A stretch of 15,284 bases of DNA from Oscillospiraceae bacterium (lineage in GTDB: Bacteria > Bacillota_A > Clostridia > Saccharofermentanales > Saccharofermentanaceae). Location: the NCBI GenBank assembly GCA_902803365.1, contig CADCPU010000448.1, forward strand, positions 1 to 15,284, written 5' to 3'. Below the pieces are notes generated by a model. The model did no database searches, was not told the origin of the DNA, and worked only from the letters and a program-made list of their open reading frames with translations. Shown piece by piece: positions 8,244-13,808 of the stretch. Position numbers and translations under genes: made by a program. Position 1 is the first letter of the stretch. Every line of letters begins with the position of its first letter.

Positions 8244-8283
8244 CACGATATTGTATTTTACTTGAACTTCAAGGATTCATCAA
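8244..8283 (-). promoter_or_regulatory. Candidate efp operon promoter with palindrome in the spacer
   Basis: On the minus strand, TTGATG (8278-8283) and TAAAAT (8255-8260) are separated by exactly 17 bp, a good sigma-A-type pair. The spacer contains the near-perfect palindrome CTTGAAGTTCAAG (8261-8273), six bases each side of one centre base, which could be an operator. The expected start point near 8248 would give a leader of about 40 nt before efp. No other convincing promoter lies between the upstream terminator and efp. Confidence 0.5.
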
Positions 8284-8324
8284 GTGTTTTTTCGATGAAC
8301 GCCACCATAATCTCAGTTTTTGGC

Positions 8325-8494
8325 TTTTTACTCCCCTACGTCGCAGAGTCAGAATGCGCCTGACAGTTTTTACTACCTTACGACGCAGACTCAGAATGCA
8401 CCCGACAGTTTTTACTACCTTACGAAGTAACGTCTCAAAGTGCAAAAACATTTTTACTTCCTTAGAAAGTGAAAGTGCAAGAGCGCCATTCAGC
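8325..8494. repeat. Four tandem repeats of about 42 bp
   Basis: Units start at 8325, 8367, 8409 and 8451 (42, 42, 42 and 44 bp). Each begins TTTTTACT followed by a CCTTACG-like core. Units 1 and 2 agree at 36 of 42 positions; units 2 and 3 share their first 17 bases exactly and then diverge; unit 4 is the most degraded. The core (ACTACCTTACGAAGT) is itself an imperfect palindrome, so every unit can fold. There are no unique spacers, so this is not a CRISPR array. Confidence 0.8.
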
Positions 8495-8560
8495 TTTTAC
8501 TCCATCAGGGAGTAAAAACGAAAATGGCAGTTGGGGCTATACTTCGTAAGGTAGTAAAAA
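8409..8560. repeat. 21-bp perfect inverted repeat enclosing a second long hairpin
   Basis: The first 21 bases of the third tandem unit (8409-8429) recur in perfect inverted orientation at 8540-8560. Between them lies a nested hairpin: outer arms GCCATT (8485-8490) and AATGGC (8523-8528), inner arms TTTTACTCC (8495-8503) and GGAGTAAAA (8509-8517) around a 5-nt loop. The inner arm sequence is another copy of the unit start, so the whole 8325-8560 block seems built from direct and inverted copies of one small element. The remainder of the 410-bp gap between efp and the next gene holds the efp promoter and a terminator, and no believable gene. Confidence 0.78.
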
Positions 8561-8572
8561 TATAAAAGAATT

Positions 8573-8601
8573 AAAAAGGAGCGTCCTCGCAAGGACGCTC
8601 C
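8573..8601 (-). terminator. Strong intrinsic terminator after the EF-hand/LRR gene
   Basis: A perfect 10-bp GC-rich stem (GGAGCGTCCT at 8578-8587 pairing with AGGACGCTCC at 8592-8601) with a 4-nt loop is followed on the minus strand by five T residues (8573-8577). It begins 17 bp after the stop codon of the upstream gene and ends that transcription unit before the repeat block. Confidence 0.9.
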
Positions 8602-8618
8602 AGCAAAAGAAGAAACAA

Positions 8619-9275
8619 TTACTTATAAAGATTGTTTACGTACTGGTCAGGCATGTTGTTATCCTCAATATGAATGTACTTCGGATTTGCCTTAGGGTGG
8701 AATGCGATACCGGAAGCAGCATTGTTATATACTGTTACGTCATTAATGTATCTGCATTCGGAAAGGTCGATCGTGCCCTTAAAACGGTTGTTGCTTACAA
8801 ACTTGAATTCGCTGAGGTAAGTTGAGCTCTCAACATCGAGTTCCTTAAAGTTAGGACAGAAAGAAACCTCGAGAGATGTAACACACATACCTGTTGTGAG
8901 CTTTTTGATGCCGTTACAGGAAAGGATCATGACCTTTGTGATGTTAGGATTCTGGCTGAGATCGACATCATCGAGGTAGCACTCGAAAAAGGTCAATTCA
9001 GTAACGCTCGTGAGGTACTTAATACCCTTAATGCTCTCAACATCATCATTTGAATAGAAATTGAGTTTGTCGATCTTGCTGATCTCTGTCTCTGAGAGAT
9101 AGCCGTCACCGTTCTTATCGCACTTTACGCTCCTCAGGTAAGATCTGAAGCCGGCATCCGGGAAGTGAGCAGAATCGATCTTAACGCTCCTTTCGGCAGC
9201 CATAATGCCTGAGCCGAGTCCGATAACCATTGCACCTGTCATAGCAAGTGACACCATCTTTTGCAGTACTTTCAT
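8619..9275 (-). CDS. Small secreted EF-hand and leucine-rich-repeat-like protein, function unknown
   Basis: A 218-residue protein starting at the ATG at 9275, which has GGAGG 7 nt upstream; the frame is open for 40 codons further but those have no such site and would mask the signal peptide. Residues 1-27 form a signal peptide (lysines 2 and 6, hydrophobic core, likely cut after IMA or MAA). A short FPDAGFRSYLRS segment leads into one canonical 12-residue calcium loop, DKNGDGYLSETE (53-64). Residues 80-205 are irregular LRR-like repeats (ISKIDKLNFYS, VTELTFFEC, NITKVMILSC, VTSLEVSFC, YLSEFKFVSNN, YINDVTVYNN). No cell-wall anchor, membrane tail or dockerin pair is seen, so it is probably released. 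Similar FPD-x-x-FR plus EF-hand plus LRR proteins are common in gut clostridia, where roles are mostly unproven. It has its own promoter and terminator. Confidence 0.78.
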   Translation of the reverse strand: MKVLQKMVSLAMTGAMVIGLGSGIMAAERSVKIDSAHFPDAGFRSYLRSVKCDKNGDGYLSETEISKIDKLNFYSNDDVESIKGIKYLTSVTELTFFECYLDDVDLSQNPNITKVMILSCNGIKKLTTGMCVTSLEVSFCPNFKELDVESSTYLSEFKFVSNNRFKGTIDLSECRYINDVTVYNNAASGIAFHPKANPKYIHIEDNNMPDQYVNNLYK

Positions 9276-9291
9276 TTTATTTCCTCCATTC

Positions 9292-9336
9292 TGCGCTTTT
9301 GCGCAACATAATAATTTGCGCGACAATCTCTGTCGC
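9292..9336 (-). promoter_or_regulatory. Two hairpins in the leader of the EF-hand/LRR gene
   Basis: On the minus strand the leader folds first as GCGACA-GAGAT-TGTCGC (9320-9336, 6-bp stem, 5-nt loop) and then as TGCGC-AAAA-GCGCA (9292-9305, 5-bp stem, 4-nt loop). The second ends only about 4 nt before the GGAGG at 9283-9287. They may protect the mRNA or influence ribosome access. I do not recognise a known riboswitch. Confidence 0.4.
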
Positions 9337-9415
9337 AATACTACAAAAACGGAAAACATAAACAGAATGGGAAAACAGCATACGTGTTCTCTCATTAATA
9401 TATCTTCCGCTATCT

Positions 9416-9444
9416 AATATAACACCCGTTATACAACAATGCAA
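9416..9444 (-). promoter_or_regulatory. Candidate promoter for the EF-hand/LRR gene
   Basis: Minus-strand TTGCAT (9439-9444) and TATATT (9416-9421) are separated by exactly 17 bp. The predicted start point near 9409 leaves a leader of roughly 130 nt. The promoter lies just after the comEA stop codon (9474), and no terminator separates the two genes convincingly; a 6-bp stem at 9441-9461 lacks a T-tract. Confidence 0.5.
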
Positions 9445-9473
9445 ACAAATTTGAGGTTTGCCACAGATTTAAC

Positions 9474-10094
9474 TCAGTCTACACATATGAGATCTTTAAG
9501 CTTATTGAACTTTCCTTCGCCAATGCCTGATACGTTCATGATGTCTTCAATACTCGAAAACTGCTGTTTATTCCTGTATTCGATGATCTTATCAGCCGTG
9601 GAACTTCCTATGCCCGGCAGAGTCATCAGCTCTTCCCTGTCCGCGCGGTTTATATTAATAAGACCGCTGTCCTTCTCGCCTGGCTTAGCAGCATCAGAAG
9701 AAGAAATAACAAATCCGCTTTCATCACCTATCTCATCTGCGGACGGTATCCTAATAGATATGTTTTTATTTAAGATATATACGAGATCGATATGTTCGGA
9801 GGCAGCATCATCTGTCAGCCCGCCTGCCAGAATAATCGCATCATTCAGGATAGAACCCTTATCCAGTTCGTAGACTCCGGGCTCGTTAACTTCGCCGCAG
9901 ATATAGACTGAGATCTTTTCCGGGGCAGCATTAACAGAAGGCTCACTGTCGGATGGCTCGGACTCTTCATTTCTGAGTATCGTAAGTCCGCTGCCATTCG
10001 AGAAGTGTCCTCTGAAGAAAAGATTGTAGACCATGCCCGCGGCAGTGATCAGTATAAAAGCTATGATCAGAACAGACCTTTTCTGTTTAAACAT
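9474..10094 (-). CDS. comEA: Competence protein ComEA-like, helix-hairpin-helix DNA-binding protein
   Basis: A 206-residue protein: basic N-terminus (MFKQKRS), one membrane-spanning segment at about 8-27, an acidic low-complexity linker (about 42-58), an SLBB domain (about 60-120, ISVYICGEVNEPGVYEL...ILAGGL), a second linker, and a C-terminal double helix-hairpin-helix (about 145-205, ININRADREELMTLPGIG ... VSGIGEGKFNKLKDLI). In transforming bacteria ComEA is the membrane-anchored surface receptor for incoming DNA and passes it to ComEC. No comEC or other competence gene is in the window, so actual uptake cannot be claimed. The ATG directly follows a terminator-like hairpin and T-tract; the only candidate ribosome binding sequence (GAGG) lies inside that hairpin's 3' arm, so expression is probably low or controlled. 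Confidence 0.9.
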   Translation of the reverse strand: MFKQKRSVLIIAFILITAAGMVYNLFFRGHFSNGSGLTILRNEESEPSDSEPSVNAAPEKISVYICGEVNEPGVYELDKGSILNDAIILAGGLTDDAASEHIDLVYILNKNISIRIPSADEIGDESGFVISSSDAAKPGEKDSGLININRADREELMTLPGIGSSTADKIIEYRNKQQFSSIEDIMNVSGIGEGKFNKLKDLICVD

Positions 10095-10126
10095 AAAAAA
10101 GCTACCTCGTATAAATACAAGGTAGC
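10095..10126 (-). terminator. Terminator-like hairpin abutting the comEA start codon
   Basis: On the minus strand GCTACCT (10126-10120) pairs with AGGTAGC (10107-10101); after one mismatch the stem continues 3 bp to a TTTA loop. Six T residues (10100-10095) follow, and the comEA ATG comes immediately after. The GAGG that could bind ribosomes is buried in the 3' arm, so the element could both stop transcription and hide the translation start. Confidence 0.6.
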
Positions 10127-10161
10127 ATCATTGCAATCATTTTTTTCGAACAAAAAGTGAC

Positions 10162-10189
10162 AAAAAGTACCACTTTGTCGAAAAAGTGG
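10162..10189 (-). terminator. Second terminator-like hairpin in the rsfS-comEA gap
   Basis: CCACTTT (minus strand, 10189-10183) pairs with AAAGTGG (10176-10170) around a 6-nt loop, then TAC and five T residues (10166-10162). Its 5' arm shares bases 10187-10189 with the 3' arm of the hairpin upstream, so the two cannot both form completely. Confidence 0.45.
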
Positions 10190-10225
10190 TCAAAACGCCT
10201 GGTATCAGGGCATCAATTTTGACCA
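10181..10225 (-). terminator. Terminator at the end of rsfS
   Basis: A perfect 9-bp outer stem (TGGTCAAAA at 10225-10217 with TTTTGACCA at 10195-10187) encloses a smaller GC-rich stem, and is followed by C and five T residues (10185-10181). The 5' arm includes the last codons of rsfS, whose TGA lies in the loop. It likely ends the purD-nadD-rsfS transcript. Confidence 0.6.
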
Positions 10226-10557
10226 TTTGTATTTTTTGCGTTCCAGAGCTTCTCCAGATCGTATGTTGCACGGTCCTCAGGATGGAAGATATTTACTACT
10301 ACATCCTTATAATCGATGAGGATCCATCTGTTGCTGTTACGGCCCTCAACGTGATCTGCATAGAGGTTGTCCTCGTTCTTGAGAACAACTTCGACCTCGT
10401 CAGCCAAAGCCTTGATCTGAGTCGTGGAATTACCGCTGCAGATAACAAAGTAATCTGCAAGTGTTGTCTTTTCTTCTACATGTATTGTCTCAATGTCGAT
10501 ACCCTTCTTGCTGTCAAGGATATTGACGATCTTATCTGCCAATTCTTTACTTGTCAT
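10213..10557 (-). CDS. rsfS: Ribosomal silencing factor RsfS
   Basis: A 114-residue member of the RsfS/Iojap family. It binds ribosomal protein uL14 on the large subunit, blocks subunit joining and lowers translation in starvation. The family core is clear: TTLADYFVICSGNSTTQIKA (31-50) and the segment with GRNSNRWILIDYKDVVVNIF followed by YDLEKLW. The ATG has AAAGGAG 7 nt upstream. It lies 34 bp after the nadD-yqeK fusion; nadD-yqeK-rsfS is a conserved order in Firmicutes, which supports the neighbouring calls. The last codons form part of a terminator stem. Confidence 0.94.
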   Translation of the reverse strand: MTSKELADKIVNILDSKKGIDIETIHVEEKTTLADYFVICSGNSTTQIKALADEVEVVLKNEDNLYADHVEGRNSNRWILIDYKDVVVNIFHPEDRATYDLEKLWNAKNTNGQN

Positions 10558-10591
10558 AATAAATCTCCTTTAAGGAATTATAAAATCTACT

Positions 10592-11773
10592 TTAACACAG
10601 CCCGAGGTCCTTCGCAAATGCCAAAGACAAAGGATGGATAAGTCTGCCCTTGCGCTTGGATTTCTCGATAAATACTCCGATCGACATGCGGACCGCTTCA
10701 TCAAGATCTTCCATCGCAGCTTTTCTGACTTCCTTAAGATCGGCATAGGTCCTGGCCGGTTCGATCTTATCAGCGAGGTATACCGCCTTTTCAGTTACGG
10801 TCATGCCCGGATGTCCGGTCGTATGGAACTTGATGGCGCTAATGATCTCTTCATCCTTAATGCCGAATTGCTGCATCGCGATAAGCGCGCCTGCAGGTGC
10901 ATGCCAAAGCTGCTCAATGTCAAATGACGGATCCGCAAAAGCAAGACACAACGTGCGCTGCTGATCATCCGGATACTCCTTGGCACAATCGTGGAGAACA
11001 CCTGCGATAAGAGCCTTATCGGGATCTCCATTATATATGACAGCATATTTAACGGCCTCGATCGCCACGTTGATCGTATGGATCAGACGATATCTCGAGA
11101 GCGTCGGATAGATCGCGATCGCGTATTCGTAGAAGTCCTGCATCGCTTTATCGGAAACATGCTCCAGATAATTGACGGATGGAAAAAGCCCGTTAGTCTT
11201 GATAAAATCAGCTGCTTCCTTCGGGATGTCATCGAAAACGACCGATCGTCTGATATCAGAAGATGCTGCCTTGATGCCGTCTATCCTGAATGTCTGGATC
11301 TTCGTGTCATACTGTTTTTCGAGCCTCTCGATATCAGCCTTGAACGTCTCATCCTGTCCCGGACGCTTGGCAACCAGCAAAGTCACCATTTTCAAGAGCT
11401 CCTCAGGATCTCTCCACTGATCGAAAGTTGGAAGTATATCCGATCCGCAGATCCAGTAGAGCTTTGGATCACATCCGCACAGTTCGCGGAGTTTACCGTT
11501 AAGGAGCGCCCTGACGGTATTGACCGTATAACTGATGCCCGGAAGCGAAAACTCGATATCGCTTACGATCACTCTGTCACCGAATCTCTCAAGAGCATCA
11601 CAGGTCATATAATACCTGTACGGAGCGGGATTTAAGATCCTGCCCTGCTTAAATGCATTCCTGGCAGCAGGTATAACGATGATCTTGTCGACCTTCTTAA
11701 GCGCACCCTCGATCATCTTAATATGACCGTTATGGATCGGATCGAAAGAACCTCCAAAAAGACCAACCTTCAT
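10592..11773 (-). CDS. nadD: Fusion of nicotinate-mononucleotide adenylyltransferase (NadD) and YqeK HD-domain hydrolase
   Basis: A 393-residue two-domain protein. Residues 1-197 are NadD, which adenylates nicotinate mononucleotide in NAD synthesis: GLFGGSFDPIHNGH (4-17) is the nucleotidyltransferase motif, GSDILPTFDQW (110-120) is the family's middle signature, and SSDIRR (171-176) is the C-terminal nucleotide-binding motif. Residues from about 205 are a complete YqeK domain, a metal-dependent symmetrical diadenosine tetraphosphate hydrolase: H232, H261-D262 (GVLHDCAKEY), H291, H317 and D335 (YLADKIEPAR) are all present. There is no stop or frameshift between them. The start overlaps the purD stop by 1 bp. 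NadD and YqeK are separate neighbouring genes in Bacillus; fusions are known in some Firmicutes. Both activities look intact. Confidence 0.93.
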   Translation of the reverse strand: MKVGLFGGSFDPIHNGHIKMIEGALKKVDKIIVIPAARNAFKQGRILNPAPYRYYMTCDALERFGDRVIVSDIEFSLPGISYTVNTVRALLNGKLRELCGCDPKLYWICGSDILPTFDQWRDPEELLKMVTLLVAKRPGQDETFKADIERLEKQYDTKIQTFRIDGIKAASSDIRRSVVFDDIPKEAADFIKTNGLFPSVNYLEHVSDKAMQDFYEYAIAIYPTLSRYRLIHTINVAIEAVKYAVIYNGDPDKALIAGVLHDCAKEYPDDQQRTLCLAFADPSFDIEQLWHAPAGALIAMQQFGIKDEEIISAIKFHTTGHPGMTVTEKAVYLADKIEPARTYADLKEVRKAAMEDLDEAVRMSIGVFIEKSKRKGRLIHPLSLAFAKDLGLC

Positions 11774-13056
11774 CAGCCCTTGAACTCCAATGCACGCTTA
11801 CCGATATCGTGTCTAAAGTGAGCACCCTCAAAGTCGATCTTTGAAACGCCTTCATATGCCTTGTTCAAAGCACTCTGAAGATCACCGGCCCTTGCAGTAA
11901 CACCGATAACACGACCGCCGTTTGTAAGGAATGTATCTCCGTCGAGCTTTGTGCCTGCATGGTAAACGAAGCAACCGTCGACCTGACCCTTAGCATCAAA
12001 GCCGTTCATAGGGATGCCCTTCTTATATGATTCAGGATATCCGCCGGATGCCATGATAACGCACGCACAAGCGCCGTCGTGCCACTTGATGTCAACATCC
12101 TTGAGACGGTGCTCATAGATAGCCTCGAAGATATCATAGAGATCGGCATCGAGCATAGGAAGAACGACCTGTGTCTCAGGATCGCCGAATCTGCAGTTGT
12201 ACTCGATAACCTTAGGTCCCTTAGGTGTGATCATGAGACCGAAGTAGAGGCAGCCTTCAAAAGTCCTGCCTTCCTTGTTCATTGCATTCATTGTAGGAAT
12301 GAAGATCTTCTCCATGCACTCTTTTGCAACTTCAGGAGTATAGCAAGGATTAGGAGAGATAGTGCCCATTCCGCCTGTATTAAGACCCTGATCGTTATCG
12401 AGAGCCCTCTTGTGGTCCATTGATGAGATCATCGGAACCATAGTCTCTCCGTCTGTGAATGCTAGAACTGATACTTCAGGTCCCGTAAGGAATTCCTCGA
12501 TTACGACTCTGCTGCTGCTCTTACCGAACTTCAGCTCATCGATCATCTCCTTAACTGCCGTAACAGCTTCTTCCTCATTCTGGGCAATGATTACGCCCTT
12601 ACCGAGTGCAAGACCGTCTGCCTTGATTACTGCAGGATATGAATTCTGTTTCTTAAGGTAAGCGATAGCGCTCTCACTGTCTGTAAATACCTCATAGAAT
12701 GCAGTAGGGATATCATATTTCTTCATAAGATCCTTGGAGAAGACCTTGGAACCCTCGATGATAGCGGCATTAGCCTTAGGACCGAATGTCATGAAGCCTT
12801 CCTTGTTAAGAGCATCAACCATTCCGAGTACGAGCGGATCATCAGGCGCAACAACTACCATATCAGGCTTGAGCTTCTTTGCAAGATCAACGATACCTTC
12901 GATATCTGTAGCACCGACATTGAAGCACTCAGCAAACTTAGAGATACCGCCGTTACCCGGTGCACAGTAGATCTTACCTACCTTTGGGCTCTCAGCAAGT
13001 TTCATAATGATGGCATGTTCTCTTCCGCCACCGCCTACAACAAGAATATTCTTCAT
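11773..13056 (-). CDS. purD: Phosphoribosylamine-glycine ligase (GAR synthetase)
   Basis: A 427-residue ATP-grasp enzyme of purine synthesis, joining phosphoribosylamine and glycine with ATP hydrolysis. It shows the N-terminal NILVVGGGGREHAIIMKLAE, APGNGGISKFAE, the ATP-grasp strand PAVIKADGLALGKGVIIAQ, HKRALDNDQGLNTGGMGTIS, and the metal-binding CRFGDPETQVVLPML. Length is normal. The ATG has AAGGAGA 7 nt upstream. It stands apart from other pur genes and overlaps nadD by 1 bp, so purine and NAD synthesis are linked here in one transcript. The 77 bp before it hold no purine riboswitch or PurR-type box that I recognise; a TATACT at 13075-13080 is too close to the start to be a credible -10 box. 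Confidence 0.96.
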   Translation of the reverse strand: MKNILVVGGGGREHAIIMKLAESPKVGKIYCAPGNGGISKFAECFNVGATDIEGIVDLAKKLKPDMVVVAPDDPLVLGMVDALNKEGFMTFGPKANAAIIEGSKVFSKDLMKKYDIPTAFYEVFTDSESAIAYLKKQNSYPAVIKADGLALGKGVIIAQNEEEAVTAVKEMIDELKFGKSSSRVVIEEFLTGPEVSVLAFTDGETMVPMISSMDHKRALDNDQGLNTGGMGTISPNPCYTPEVAKECMEKIFIPTMNAMNKEGRTFEGCLYFGLMITPKGPKVIEYNCRFGDPETQVVLPMLDADLYDIFEAIYEHRLKDVDIKWHDGACACVIMASGGYPESYKKGIPMNGFDAKGQVDGCFVYHAGTKLDGDTFLTNGGRVIGVTARAGDLQSALNKAYEGVSKIDFEGAHFRHDIGKRALEFKG

Positions 13057-13133
13057 AGGAATTCTCCTTAAATCAGTATACTTAACTGAATGATTTTACT
13101 ACAAGAACAGCCAAGTTTCCACAAGGAAGAAAA

Positions 13134-13808
13134 CTACTTCCACACATATCCTGCCTTAAACACGGTCTCGATATGAGCCCCGGCTTCGCCCAGCGAGGCT
13201 CTCAGAGATTTGACATGTGTATCGACAGCTCTGTCATAACCGCTGTATTCCATTCCCCAGACATTATCCAGGATCTGATCGCGCGACAGGATCATATTCT
13301 TATTATCAATAAAGAACATCATAAGATCATAGTCTTTTGGAGCAATATCGACCTGTTGACCATTAACCCTGACTATACGCATTGCAGGTTCGATCTCGAT
13401 CTCGTCCACTTTCAAAACGCCTTTTTTCACGATCAGACCTTTATATCTCTTGATCAGTGCATTGACCTTTGCAATGAGAAGTGATGTTGAAAACGGTTTT
13501 GTTATATATTCATCAGCGCCGATCTCATAACCGTTAATTACATCACGTTCTTTATTAAGTGCAGTAAGGAATACTATCGGTACATCATATTTTTCTCTGA
13601 CGAACTTACAGACCTCACGGCCGTCTTTACCCGGCATCATGATATCCAATATCATCAGATCATAAATGTTACCGATCGCCTTGCTGCAAGCATCATCGCC
13701 ATTAGTTACAACATCGACATCATAGCCGCCTGCTGTAAGCAAGCGGCTGACGATGTCTCGAAGTTTCAGGTCATCTTCTGCCAAAAGTATCTTATAATGT
13801 TCGTCCAT
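13134..13808 (-). CDS. OmpR/PhoB-family DNA-binding response regulator
   Basis: A 224-residue two-domain regulator. The receiver domain (1-115) has the acidic pair D12-D13, the phosphorylated aspartate D55 (LILDIMMPGKDG), T82 and K104 (YITKPFS). The winged-helix DNA-binding domain (about 128-224) shows LSRDQILDNVWG, DRAVDTHVKSLRASLG and the closing IETVFKAGYVWK. All phosphorelay residues are present, so it should be active. The start codon shares one base with the stop codon of the kinase gene (TAATG), so the pair is translated together. Target genes cannot be deduced; the gene is followed 77 bp later by purD with no clear terminator, so some read-through is possible. Confidence 0.93.
   Translation of the reverse strand: MDEHYKILLAEDDLKLRDIVSRLLTAGGYDVDVVTNGDDACSKAIGNIYDLMILDIMMPGKDGREVCKFVREKYDVPIVFLTALNKERDVINGYEIGADEYITKPFSTSLLIAKVNALIKRYKGLIVKKGVLKVDEIEIEPAMRIVRVNGQQVDIAPKDYDLMMFFIDNKNMILSRDQILDNVWGMEYSGYDRAVDTHVKSLRASLGEAGAHIETVFKAGYVWK

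Noticed and set aside
8269..8451. A 60-codon minus-strand frame encoding a basic 14-residue repeat (LRRKVVKTV-like)
   Set aside because: It arises because the DNA repeat period (42 bp) is a multiple of three. It has no ribosome binding site, overlaps the efp promoter and is translated repeat sequence without protein character.
8325..8494. Possible CRISPR array
   Set aside because: The units are contiguous 42-bp copies without unique spacers, they diverge progressively, and no cas gene is nearby.
9276..9395. A longer N-terminus for the EF-hand/LRR protein
   Set aside because: It would cover the leader hairpins and hide a clear signal peptide; the downstream ATG has a proper GGAGG.
9441..9461. 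A terminator after comEA
   Set aside because: The 6-bp stem has no T-tract on the minus strand, and its sequence overlaps the next gene's -35 box.
10991..11635. A 214-codon plus-strand frame
   Set aside because: It is antisense to the nadD-yqeK fusion, shows no family motifs and no good ribosome binding site.
13075..13121. A purD promoter using TATACT (13075-13080) or TAAAAT (13093-13098)
   Set aside because: The first would start transcription inside the ribosome binding site; the second lacks a -35 box at proper spacing. purD may be read from an unseen promoter or by read-through from the regulator gene.
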